Source of the DNA: Embiotoca jacksoni
Lineage: Eukaryota > Chordata > Actinopteri > Embiotocidae
Assembly (NCBI GenBank): GCA_022577435.1
Contig: JAKOON010000011.1
Coordinates: 2,305,001-2,369,000 of the forward strand
DNA: 64,000 bases
Reading direction: 5' to 3'
The notes under the pieces were generated by a model. The model did not search any database and had not been told where the DNA came from. It saw only the letters and a program-made list of their open reading frames with translations. A program made the position numbers and the translations under genes. Below, one piece after another: positions 12,801-21,997 of this stretch. Each line of letters begins with the position of its first letter. Positions within the stretch are counted from its first letter, which is position 1.

Positions 12801-15800
12801 AAAAGTCATGGGGAGTTGAAGGGCTGATCATCTTGTTAGAGAATCTGTATTATTGTGGTTCGTCATGGTAGAAGAAATATGAAGAGCTTCTGTAAAGGAT
12901 CTTCATATTTCTTCTACCATGACGAAATGGAAATACTTCAATAAAGATTATACAGCGCTTAATTGTTCAGGCGCGTTGAAAAGCTGTCATCAGGGCTGCA
13001 CTGAAAACAGCAAACTTGTCCTTTAATTACAGATGTGCATCAGAAGGACTGCCTCTTTCTTATTGCCACAGACGAAAACACAACTGGAACATCAGTCCCT
13101 TTTTATTTAAAAGAGGAACTGCTCTGAAGGACAAACTACTAATTACAGAGATGTTTTATTCCATACACCTGTTTACACTCTTTTGTGAGGGATGTATGAC
13201 TTTCTGCACTCAGCGTCCCTCAGTGTGACGGCCCTGAGAGAGGCAGAGAGGCAGCTCCGGACTTTTTTCATCACATAAACCACATGACAAGAACACACTT
13301 CCTAAAAACACACGCATGCTGCCGAGTGCTTTCTGATCCGCCTCTATTGTCCTGTCAACTGGGAGGGGCGGTAACCATAGCAACTAAACAAAATCTGTCT
13401 ATTCAACAAGCCAACATCTTCCTGTTTTGAGGGATGATAAAGCTGTGTGTGATAGGGACCTCAGTGTGCACGTGTTTTCCCACACTCCAGGAACTGTGAC
13501 TGAATATACCGCTGGCCCAAAATTATACTCTCAGGCTGTGCCACACAAGTGACTCACATGTTATGGAAACAGTTGTTAGTGGGGGATTCTGCAGAAACCC
13601 ATGCAACGGAATGGCCGCACACTTTGTTTGGCATTTTGAAGCCTAGCATCATTACAAAGGAATCATGCAATGTCAAGAAAAATAAGCATCCCGCCATCTT
13701 GCTACTAAGACACTTTCAATAAAGTGATGCAGTGTTCCAAACGGCTTACTTGTGTACTAACACTCACTATTTTTGAGTGCCTAAGTGGGTTCACACTGTC
13801 AAGTACAGAAATACGCGGTGTGCTACAAGTACCAGGATGATGCATTCAAAACTGTCGCAAAAAGAAGTTTGAAACATTGGACACTTTTCACCCTAAATGG
13901 TGGCCATCTTGGCTACGTAGAGGAAGGGGCGGGACCACTGACATAAAGAATTAAGGTGTCTGCAGATTTAAATCAAAGCTGCAGGTGTTTCTGAACACCA
14001 CACAAAAGGGATTATTTTTCACTACTGCTGCTGGATAGAAGTCTGTGTGTTAAACAGAGGACAAAAAAAACAACACATTAATTACTGCGTAGAATAATTC
14101 AAGCTGCAGATATTTTGGTGGGTGATGTATTCACATGCTGAGTATTTCCTGTCAGTGCAGAACAGCAGTGTGCGGTTTGAAAGAACAAACCCTGTCAAAA
14201 TGTCTGCACTATAAGTAAGAGTCCTAACATGTAAGAGCACAATTTGTTCGTGTACTAACAGAAGTATGTCGTTTGGAGCACAGCATGAGTTTAGAGGAGG
14301 ATTTCTTGTTTCTTCAAGCATCTGACCGTTTCTTTCCTGCCCCCAACAGGTCTGCCAGAGGACTGCACTGTACAGACACCAGCCTTCACGGACTCTGTGA
14401 GACTTCACAGGCAAGCCAAAGGACACTACGGCACCTGGGACATGATGTGTGGAGCACCGCCGCAGGTCAGGATTCACTACCTGAATGCAACGTTAGATTT
14501 TACTGCCTCATTTTAGGAGGTTTAGCTCTGCAGGTTTTGTAAAGGACCCGCCTTCATGGGCCACACCTTAATTTCCGCCTAGGGAGGCGGATTCACTCGG
14601 CAGATATTGTTACTCAACCAACACGTCAGCTGCAGGTTACACTTGAAAGAGATTTTATGGAACAATTTCCTAACAGTCCTTGCCAGCATGTCAAAGCGCC
14701 ATCGTTCAGCCTTTTGAGAGGCCACAATGAGGGAAGACATGCACTGGTAGAAACTGGTTTTCCCAGAGAAAAGCTTTTTTTTTCTTTATTGGATACAGCT
14801 CAGGAAAACATTACATCATGAACACACACCCTCTCTTCACACCAGAAAACAAGAATGTACCTACACAAAACCTTCAAAGACACCCCAACCCACACACCAG
14901 CACTCACACCAGCACACACACTCTTTTGACTGTGAGCTCCCCTCTGAATAAGCCCCTTTCAGACTCTACTAAAGCTCAATGCTCTGTATGTTTATGGAAG
15001 TAACCTTTTCTTCATTAACCTCCATGTTTCCCAGGTTTATCTTTAGTATCCTCATATAACATTATTGACTTATTTTAATCATCTACAATGATCTATACGT
15101 TTACAACAACAGTGAATTAAATTAAAATGTGACAACAGGTTCATATAATAAGGCCAAAAGTTTCATTGGCAGCGCACTTATGTTGTTAATATAAAAACAT
15201 GCATCAGAAGTTGGGGATGTTGCTAGGGACTCACTGGCATCATACAAGGAAAGTATAGACAATGTATCGTCATTATCTTTTACAGTTTAAACAGTAACTG
15301 CCTGTGAAAACACTCTCACGTCTTTCTTGCACAATCCTGAAAGGTTATAACTTTAATTGTCATCTTGCAACAGACTTTGAAGACTGTCATCTACTCCAGA
15401 GCAATTTTCCTCTTTGTTATATTATGAAAGGTCTGAAGCTTTAGGCCCAAATTGGTATGGAGTCATACAAAGAAATATTTATGAGACACTTGGGGCTCAA
15501 ATGTTTATCACAGTAAGCAGATGACAGTGTTGTGAGTAATTTTAGGAATGTATAAAGGTTATTTCAGGAGATACAGTAAAATATTTTTGTTACATTTTCT
15601 TTCCTTTTCAGACATTCTTGAACAAATTAGGAGTACACGCTAGCGGGCAGGATTCACACCATTCTGACCTTTCAACACATTTCCAGTAAAGTGCTGTGTA
15701 GTGGGAGACATCTTTTTTATTTGCTGTTTTTGGGCACCATCTTTTTATTATTATTTTGGAACAACTTTATCTTTATCTATCAGTAAGGATCCAGACAAAA

Positions 15801-18800
15801 TAATGACTAATAATCTATCTGTTGCAGGCATTAAAATATAAATGCATAAAACGGAAAGAAAGATAAATGTTTTCTAAAAACTTTGTATTAAATGACACAT
15901 TATTTCCTTTTAAACATAATAATAATGTCAATAATATGAATTTCAGGGTTGAATAAGAATTTTAATGTAGCACCAAATACATTTAAGTGTACGTATCGGC
16001 AACACAGGTCACAGCTGCCGGTGCAGCTATATTACAGAGAAAACACCAACACTTTGAGGCAAACAAGCTTTTAAATGAACAACATATCTGTTGTCAGGCT
16101 TTCTGTGCGGAAAATCTTCTTTACTTTTGTCAAAGCCATTCAACAGCCACTAGTATGCTTCACCAAACATTTAGTTGAGTACACTCTCTGTTTGTCAGCT
16201 GTGAGGGGAGTGCTACTAAAAACCAGCCTTCCCGTCTCTCTATCCAGCTGCGTGTCATCTCAATCGCCCCACTGTGTCCGTGCGGCCACACAGGAAAGAG
16301 AGGCTGCACCTTTTTAAGGCTTATTTTTGTTTTTCTTGGGCTGATGGATATTAGTTATGTTTTTTTTACTACAACTGCAAAAAAAAAAAAAAAAAAAAAA
16401 CTCAGTTGACACGTTGCTATATTAAGTATAACTTCCTGTAACTTGTGAAAAGGTAGGACTGTCTCCCCAGCTCACAGTTAGGTAGAAGTCAATGTAATAC
16501 AGGCAAAGATACACAAAATGTCTAAATACATTAATACTGCATGTTGTGTGTGTTCAGATTTTGGCTAATCTGGCGATGGAGACCCTCCACCCTGAGCTAC
16601 GCAGTGTGATTGGCCCTCGTCTGAAGGGGAAGATGCAGCAAAGGCAGAGGAACTGGATGTTGGTGAGTTCCCATCACTCCAGCTTGAACAAGTTCAGACC
16701 GTTTATGTTCTTTAAATAAACTCTCTCCTTCAGATCTCTGACGCCGTGTACAGGCAGGTGTTGTCTCAGACCAGGGGGCAGTATGAAGCTCTGGTGGAAG
16801 CCTGCGAGGCACACAGAGTTCAACTCGACGGCAGACTGAGAACCGACATGGACCAGATCATCACGTCGAAAGAACACGTCAGCAGCAAGATACGAGGTGA
16901 CCGGAGTTCTACCTGCCACAGTCTTTTCTTTCTGGGAAATTAGTAATTTACATTTATAGTAAATAGTTACATTCAGCTTTTAAACAAACGATACCAAAAT
17001 CCTTAGAGTCCGACTGAGACTGTTTTTTTGGGGGGCTGATGCTGATATTAGAGAGTGAAAAAAATGTATATTGACATATCGCCCAATAACAGATTATATA
17101 TACACAAACCACACACTCACACATTGTTTATCATTCACACTGACATCACAGCAGTGAAACAGTAAACTTCACTGGGAAATTAATCAAACAAAAAAAAAAC
17201 ACCAATAGAACAATAATTGAAAAAAAAAAAATCTAATTTACCCCAAGCATCTTTTTCTGCATCATGTTCTCAAAAAAATAAGTTTTTATCTCGGCACATA
17301 CACGGCATTTCAGAATGCCATAACAGGAATTTTGGCCAATAAAACCAGCTGGCCGATATATTAGTCAATCTCTGAAAATCATGATGAAGAAAGTGAGATT
17401 TCAGACACTAATCAGTCAGTTTGCACCATGACAGCGGCACGCTGCTATTTTTTTTAAATATAAAATGTGATGCATTTTATTTTCTGACTGTTAATAGAAA
17501 ATAATACCATGGACTCTACGTTTTTGAACTACAGTGGGATTTTTGAGGAAAATTGTAGTCCACAAATACTGTGATGAGTCAAATAAAATGTCAGAGGGTA
17601 AATTCAGTGCACTATACAGTACGTAATGAGAATTCACGCATCGTCATAATACCTTTCATACCTGTATGAACATGACGGGAGGTTGTTTGTTATTTTGTCT
17701 TAAAACAAATTTAGAACCGGGGAGTAAATTAGGGGGAAGTGGTTGGAAGGAAGACGGGAAGGAAACAAAAAAGAGACAGAAAGAAGTACAGTAAAAATGC
17801 TACATTTTTTTGCCCATAAACAGTGTTTAGAACCTATTTTCATACAAAGCACAGTAGACAAAAAACCTAAACCCAATCCATATTTGGTGTGACCACCCAA
17901 AAACAAATTCAAAGTACACTTGTACACTATTTTTTCTGACACTCGCCAGACAGTTTAATGTACTAGTAACTCTACACCATCTCAGTTTCCCTCCTCACCC
18001 ATGTCCAGACAACACGCAATACAAAATGTGCTCAAGGTGCAGTGTAACATAATCTTCCCGACCTCAAGTGCACGCTCCATTGTTCCCCTCCTCTCCACCT
18101 CAGTGAGATGTGGCTGTGGTTTCCCTGCGTCAGGAATTATTGTCATAGCAAAGCAATCAGCCTGCTCACTGAATAACGCCACAGTGCTCATGTTTCTGTT
18201 TCTGAGGAATTTGTTTGGACACATTTGGCTCCAACAGGACCTCTCCTCTGTGACTAAACCTCCCTCCATATCTTTCATTTTCCACCTTTTGTTTTACCGT
18301 CTGAACTTTCTCCTCACAACTTTTGCTTTGGATTTAAAACTGCTGTTTTCTCCGGTGACTCCTCTGTCACTGCAGCACTGCAGGGCATCCAGTGTCTGCC
18401 TGCCTGCTTTCTATTCAACAGTTAACTTGGCACAGGCTGCTCATTTCTGCTCATTGTGCCGTGTCTCATTGATCTGAAGTGGAAGAACAGCATTCCATCG
18501 CCAGCGGTGTGTGGGCCATTTCTGACTTTATCACAGATAAGGCTCGAAAGCACATTTCAGCTGTAAAAAAAAAACAATGGAGTCTCATCTTACATGAGGT
18601 CATTACAGAAGTTTGACAGGTGTGGTTTTTAGTTTGTGGGTCCCTTTTTAAACATCATGGAAGATTGAGTTTCAGAGAGGGTGAAAATAAAAGCAGCAGG
18701 GCTTCCTTGGAAACAGCACAAGTGTGTTTACATAATGTCACCGTACACATACCAACCATTTCATTTAATTTAATTGCTATGAAACAATATGCCAGGCATG

Positions 18801-21800
18801 GCGATGGGCCATGCCTTTAGTTACTTGTTTACACGCTGCAGCAGCTAACCATGAATATGTTTTTTCTGCTGGCATGCAGCTCTGGTGTTGCCCAAGGCCG
18901 AGCAGCTCCTCCGGACCAGCGTCCAGCCCTACATCAGCTCCATCCTGGAGGCCCTGATGGAGCCCACCAGCCGCGGTTTCTCCGAGGTCCGAGAGATTTT
19001 CTTCAGGGAGCTCGTCGAGATCAGCAAGAACTCGCTCAACGGAGGGGGCAAAGACAAACTAGGAGATGTGAGTCATTATGTGAAGAGCATTGTCTGACTT
19101 TAGAGTGTGTGGAATTAGAAGACGGGGAGTGTCCTCGGCTGCACTCAGTGACTGTTCCTGACCAACGAACTCAACCATCTTTCCTCTGCATGATGCTCAT
19201 GCTTGACCTCTCTTCCGTACCGTCTCCCCTCTTCCCCCGTATGTCCACCAGCACATGGAGAGGCTGTCCATGCTGGCCTTCCATCCGGTGAAGATGCAGA
19301 GCAGCTACGAGAAGGTGGAGCAGCTCAACCTGGAGGGGCTGCAGCAGAGGTTCGAAGTCTCCAGCCAGTCTGTGTTCATCAGCAGAGCCCAGATCCTCAT
19401 GAGAGAGGTGAGGAGCTTCAACCCTTCGCTCTGTTCTCATGTAAAGCATCACAATGTGCCACAGCAGCGTCTGGATGCCTGAAAACACTCCTAGTAAGAA
19501 AACACACAGCAGCAGCGGTAACCTGCTCTGCCTGTGGTGAAGCCTCTACTTCCACCTGCTGGACATTAAGAGTACGATGTTTGGAGAGATCAGCTGTGTG
19601 AGCTGAAAAGCTGAGCTGTCACGACATCTGTTTCTTCTGTTATTGTATAAATATTTATATATATTTTTAAATTTTGACAGCAAATGGACAACTCAGTGTA
19701 CACGTTTGAGCAGCTGCTTCAGCAGTCTTTAGAAGCCCAGGGAGAAGACAACATGTGCAAGGCCATCCAGCGCTGCCAGGACCGGGTCCTCAAGGTAAAA
19801 ACAGAACCAGAGAAGTCAAACAGGAGACAAACAGGTGGATCGGTCAAAGGATGAGGAGCTCAGATAAAGACTTAATCAAAAGTTTTACTCCATGTTCTAT
19901 CAAATTTGTGTTGTACAGCCACATTACGGAAAATTCCTTTAAAACTAGATTTTAAATTTAGCCTTCTGCCTCTGCCTCTACCCTGGTAATATGAAGAGAC
20001 AGTTTGTTTTTATTCAACTCCAAAGGGAGACAGCAGAAACAGAATTTAGTGTAAAAACATGATGAATATGATTTGTTCATTGAGTAGAAAGTTAGGAGTC
20101 TCTGAGTTCTGTATGTTTCTGGTCTTTCCTGTCAGAAATATGATTATGACAGCAGCACAGTGCGCAAGAAGTTCTTCAGAGAGGCTCTACTGCAGATCAT
20201 CATCCCCTACATGCTGCAGCATCTCTCACCATCCTGTTCACCTGTGAGTAGCACCCAGAATAAATGCTTCTTTACCTTCACTACCGCTTTATTTCCTCTC
20301 CGAAAACAATGTAATATACTGTATGTGGCATTGCAAGATGAAGTAAAAATTGTGAAAAATAAAACGATAAATGAAGCACAACATGTGACATCTTGCTAAA
20401 GTATGAAGCATCTATGTCTTTATCACCAAAGCAGAGACAGATTTTAGATATAAAGTATTGAAATGGGAAACGGGAGGACACGCAGAGGCCCCAATGAGCT
20501 GCAAAATTATATTTGTTTAAAAAAACAAAACACAAATGAGACAGACAAACTTTAGGTAAGTAGAACCTGTTCATGTCACCTGTTTGAAGTGACATCTTAA
20601 ATATCATTGGTGAAACTCCCTCCTACCATGATGCTTTCCCGTCAAAGTGTGTGTTTCAGGAGTTTGTTTGAGAGGGATCACAAATAGTAAATAACAGGGA
20701 ACCCCGGTGGCTTTCAGGGTTTGAGATGCTGACCACGTAACCTCAGTGCCCTCAGTTCGGCTCAGGCTTCTATCTTTGCTGTTCATCTGAATGTAAACCT
20801 CATCAGAGCTCCTTCCGTCTGCAGGAGCTGCCGCGCTTCAAGGAGCTGATCTTTGAAGACTTCTCCCAGTTCCTGCTGGTGGAAAACATGTATGAGGAGG
20901 TGGTGCTGCAGTCGGTCAGCAAAGACATAATGATGGGTGAGGGACAGAAAACGCAGAGATTTAGACATCGTTGCTATAGTGAAAGCAGCCGGGGTCAGCG
21001 GGGACATATCTTTAAAGTACACGATCTAAATTACTTGCTAACATGTCTCCTGTTCTTCTTGTCTCCAGCTGTGAAGGAGGCGGCTGTACAGAGGAGACAC
21101 AATCTCTACAGGGACAGCATCATTCTGACTAACAGCGACCCCAACCTACACCTGCTCGAGGACACACCCTCTGTGGACTGGGCTACCAAGTTCGGTGGCG
21201 ATGAGCCGGAGGGGTCTGTAGGCAGCGGAGATGAAGGAAGGTGGGGGAAGAGACGCAGGCAGGTGGTGTCCATGATACAGCTGGACGGGGTTCCTCTGCA
21301 ATACGAGTCCTGCCTGGAGGTCCCAGGGGTGGAGCTCATCCCTGAGGAGGAGGCTGAGGCGTCTGAGTGCCAAGAGGAGGACGAAGGGGAGAAAGACGAG
21401 TACCCAGGCTCACCAGGGGGTCCCAAATCCCCTGATAGCGTGAATGAAATCAGGGACCTGATTAACCCGGTGGTGGAGATGGTGCTGCCGGTGCCAGAGG
21501 AGAACCAGAGTGACATGACCAACGGGACGGAGCCGACCACCGGCACGGAGCCGACCACTGGCACCATCACCATGGAGGACGGGGTGCGGGAGGAGGTGAC
21601 ACATGTGACCACCGTCACGGAGGACGTCCCCAGGAAATCTGTGCGAAGCAAGACGTCTACGCAGACCATCGTCCAGCAGCTGGTGGGAAGCAGGAAGCAG
21701 GAAGCTGGTACGGAGCATCAGGAGGAAGCAGCCATCAAGAACACCATCGAGGAAATAGACATAGCGGTGCAGGAGGATGACAGTGAACGCATCGCCGAGG

Positions 21801-21997
21801 CCTCGGCAGCAGAATCAGCTCACGAGTCGTCACCGCCCCCACCGGCGGTTTCACACAGCGGCCCGCGTGACGACAGCGACTACCTGTCTCCGACCGCTGA
21901 GGGGCCGGATGAGGGCGAGCCTCAGCCAATCACAAACAGTCTGAATGGAGAGGACAAAATCATCGACCAGGTAGAAGTGGAAGTGGTTTTAGCGTAG
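400..21997 (+). CDS. niban2: niban2 (FAM129B), 13 of about 14 coding exons, 5' partial
   Basis: Niban-family PH-domain protein. Family knowledge: NIBAN2 sits at the plasma membrane and cell junctions, is phosphorylated downstream of MAPK and protects against apoptosis. Coding exons: 400-530, 2105-2233, 2319-2424, 3426-3593, 14350-14465, 16558-16662, 16734-16896, 18880-19067, 19252-19407, 19681-19794, 20136-20243, 20825-20936, 21069-21997. All phases join, giving 840 residues plus a split codon; the initiating exon (about 19 residues in human) lies upstream. Diagnostic stretches close to remembered human NIBAN2 are YEQQYAVALFNS, FPLILWHPYARH, RTDMDQIITSKEH, KKFFREALLQI, EENMYEEVVLQ-like text and SDPNLHLL. 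The predicted total (about 860) exceeds the human 746 because the acidic C-terminal tail is longer. The match is to NIBAN2 rather than NIBAN1; which teleost duplicate (a or b) cannot be told. One intron uses a GC donor. Confidence 0.95.
1136..1469. mobile_element. Non-autonomous DNA transposon (MITE-like), degenerate
   Basis: The left edge reads ttaaagaggacctctta and the right edge, reverse-complemented, reads ttaaaggagacctagtta, giving imperfect terminal inverted repeats about 330 bp apart in niban2 intron 2. The interior has no coding frame. The edge motif resembles common teleost MITE ends; the family is not named. Confidence 0.45.
2105..2233 (+). CDS. niban2: niban2 exon 3 (PH domain start)
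   Basis: Encodes 43 residues including SIFSGSLFQYLEENRKWRNR, the first strands of the Niban PH domain. The acceptor is tttttcag and the donor is atg|gtgagt. It is phase 0 at both ends. Confidence 0.95.
2319..2424 (+). CDS. niban2: niban2 exon 4 (PH domain)
   Basis: Encodes AHERGLHPKVTINSAGYKAL and onward to NSSLPG, matching human text of the form INSAGYKILTS. The preceding intron is only 85 bp. The acceptor is tttaacag and the donor ccag|gtcagg leaves one base of a split codon. Confidence 0.95.
2550..3120 (+). repeat. Interspersed repeat family R1, copy 1
   Basis: Shares segments such as cagcatcagtgagacacaac, tagcatctgctgacagc and gaggcgtttag with copies near 7.6, 39.6 and 55.1 kb. It ends near ggtactaagtatcg. 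See the family finding. Confidence 0.45.
3426..3593 (+). CDS. niban2: niban2 exon 5 (PH domain end)
   Basis: Encodes the very conserved CATQFPLILWHPYARHHYFC segment and the tryptophan-bearing C-terminal helix of the PH domain (KKWHAVLQDC). The donor aacg|gtaaca leaves a split Gly codon that exon 6 completes. Confidence 0.96.
5120..5710 (-). mobile_element. LINE 3' fragment (L2/Rex1-like), antisense
   Basis: On the - strand it encodes a decayed C-terminal reverse-transcriptase region ending WWNELPNDIRTAESLDIFRR, KLKTHLFRPYLE and a stop. This is followed by a 3' tail that includes gtcgctttggataaaag and a terminal (aatgt)n microsatellite (5,129-5,151). Stops interrupt the upstream frame, and the element is 5' truncated. 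Assignment to a non-LTR LINE is firm; the clade is less so. Confidence 0.75.
6170..6300. repeat. Degenerate teleost interspersed repeat fragment
   Basis: The stretch containing actgcagttccttgaatgac and gcgagtcaatccccattgac resembles a sequence widely scattered in fish genomes. This is recognised from memory; boundaries are approximate. Confidence 0.35.
7440..7700 (-). repeat. Repeat family R1, copy 2 (antisense)
   Basis: Reverse-complemented it shares the gaggcgtttaggga-like and cctgggttacac segments with copy 1. It starts near ggctgggtac, a hAT-like edge. Confidence 0.4.
8222..8322 (+). repeat. Degenerate interspersed repeat fragment
   Basis: Includes aacatgcaaactccacacag and cttgctgtgaggcgacagtg, well-known pieces of an interspersed repeat found across fish genomes. 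It is a truncated copy. Confidence 0.5.
9802..9864. repeat. (CA)n microsatellite
   Basis: About 63 bp of CA dinucleotides with two CG interruptions, in niban2 intron 5. Confidence 0.97.
11690..11950 (-). repeat. Repeat family R2, copy 1, with two DR1 motifs
   Basis: Its reverse complement matches the sequence at 63.55-63.80 kb: both have ttatggccacaa, gttttgtgagg, atgacctttgacc, and the tail ccaatgt/tgttctgcaaaaacac-type text. It contains AGGTCAAAGGTCA twice (11,738-11,750 and 11,872-11,884). Confidence 0.6.
12185..12632 (-). mobile_element. L2-type LINE fragment, antisense, degenerate
   Basis: On the - strand it encodes VTSRLEYCNALLSECPGGSL and AAARLLTG, homologous to VTSRLDYCNSLLLGCPNYSL in the copy at 46.3 kb. 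It continues with frameshifts through a FQAPL-type segment to the end of the ORF. It is truncated at both ends. Confidence 0.75.
12859..12926. repeat. Perfect inverted repeat (26-bp stem, 16-nt loop)
   Basis: Arms 12,859-12,884 and 12,901-12,926 are exact reverse complements; the next inner pair (12,885/12,900) also matches. The sequence is not low-complexity, and its core is catggtagaagaaatatg. Confidence 0.9.
13590..13960. repeat. Possible degenerate DNA-transposon remnant
   Basis: The mix of tgtgtactaacactcactat, gatgatgcattcaaaactg and a purine-rich end near ggaaggggcgggacc resembles dispersed repeats in other fish. No termini can be defined. Confidence 0.25.
14350..14465 (+). CDS. niban2: niban2 exon 6
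   Basis: Encodes GLPEDCTVQTPAFTDSVRLH and onward to YGTWDMMCGAPPQ; the human counterpart has PAFTDAIRMYRQSKELYGTW. The acceptor is ccccaacag and the donor is cag|gtcagg. Confidence 0.95.
14466..16557 (+). other. niban2 intron 6
   Basis: 2.1-kb intron, AT-rich, with a cacaccagcactcacacc-type simple stretch around 14.89-14.92 kb and a 22-base poly-A run ending near 16,400. No repeat or gene is recognised. Confidence 0.7.
16558..16662 (+). CDS. niban2: niban2 exon 7
   Basis: Encodes 35 residues, ILANLAMETLHPELRSVIGP and onward to RQRNWML, in the helical region after the PH domain. The acceptor is tgttcag and the donor is ttg|gtgagt. It is phase 0 at both ends. Confidence 0.95.
16734..16896 (+). 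CDS. niban2: niban2 exon 8
   Basis: Encodes ISDAVYRQVLSQTRGQYEAL and onward to RTDMDQIITSKEHVSSKIR, one of the best conserved Niban segments. It is separated from exon 7 by a 71-bp intron. The donor cgag|gtgacc leaves a split Ala codon. Confidence 0.96.
16897..18879 (+). other. niban2 intron 8
   Basis: 2.0-kb intron containing a hAT-like non-autonomous element (17.00-17.38 kb). The open frame at 18,001-18,477 has no family resemblance and is judged non-coding. Confidence 0.7.
17004..17378. mobile_element. Non-autonomous hAT-like element
   Basis: The left edge has ttagagtccgactga and the right edge, reverse-complemented, has ttcagagattgacta. The right inner part reads ggccgatatattagtc. This pattern is typical of fish elements with a cggccgatatat motif. 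No coding frame. Confidence 0.5.
18880..19067 (+). CDS. niban2: niban2 exon 9
   Basis: Encodes ALVLPKAEQLLRTSVQPYIS and onward to NGGGKDKLGD. The acceptor is ggcatgcag and the donor is gat|gtgagt. The human counterpart contains VQPYIPSILEALMVPTSQGF. Confidence 0.95.
19252..19407 (+). CDS. niban2: niban2 exon 10
   Basis: Encodes HMERLSMLAFHPVKMQSSYE and onward to RAQILMRE, 52 codons in phase 0. The acceptor is gtccaccag and the donor is gag|gtgagg. Confidence 0.95.
19681..19794 (+). CDS. niban2: niban2 exon 11
   Basis: Encodes QMDNSVYTFEQLLQQSLEAQ and onward to QDRVLK, 38 codons in phase 0. The acceptor is ttttgacag and the donor is aag|gtaaaa. The human counterpart begins QMDNAVYTFETLL. Confidence 0.95.
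20136..20243 (+). CDS. niban2: niban2 exon 12
   Basis: Encodes KYDYDSSTVRKKFFREALLQ and onward to LSPSCSP, 36 codons in phase 0. The acceptor is cctgtcag and the donor is cct|gtgagt. Confidence 0.95.
20825..20936 (+). CDS. niban2: niban2 exon 13
   Basis: Encodes ELPRFKELIFEDFSQFLLVE and onward to VSKDIMM plus one base. The acceptor is cgtctgcag and the donor is atgg|gtgagg. Reading on past this donor gives a spurious long frame into exon 14. Confidence 0.96.
21069..21997 (+). CDS. niban2: niban2 exon 14, last coding exon with acidic tail
   Basis: Begins with conserved AVKEAAVQRRHNLYRDS and SDPNLHLL, then becomes a long, low-complexity Glu/Asp/Ser/Pro-rich tail ending EVEVVLA and stop TAG. 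An exact-phase 18-bp duplication at 21,524-21,559 gives two GTEPTT units. The tail contains many Ser-Pro and acidic clusters; human NIBAN2 has regulatory phosphosites in the matching region, but individual sites cannot be mapped from sequence alone. Length and composition suggest intrinsic disorder. Confidence 0.95.

Larger units (their letters stand above)
3594..14349 (+). other. niban2 intron 5 (10.8 kb)
   Basis: This is the largest visible niban2 intron. It holds an antisense LINE fragment (5.12-5.71 kb), an antisense copy of a four-copy repeat (7.44-7.70 kb), a degenerate repeat (8.22-8.32 kb), a CA microsatellite (9.80-9.86 kb), an unexplained GC-balanced stretch (10.33-10.74 kb), a repeat with two DR1 motifs (11.69-11.95 kb), an antisense L2 LINE fragment (12.19-12.63 kb) and a perfect hairpin (12.86-12.93 kb). 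I recognise no nested gene. Confidence 0.85.

Noticed and set aside
18001..18477. 158-codon + strand open frame in niban2 intron 8
   Set aside because: No domain or family resemblance, no splice context, Ser/Leu/Cys-rich composition as in random sequence, and it sits in an intron between confirmed exons.
21106..21669. 187-codon - strand frame opposite the last niban2 exon
   Set aside because: Shadow of the GC-rich coding exon; Ser/Thr/Val-rich text arises from reading the acidic tail backwards.
20879..21997. Single 372-residue protein starting at 20,879
   Set aside because: It reads through the donor at 20,937; the real gene splices 20,936 to 21,069, which matches human NIBAN2.
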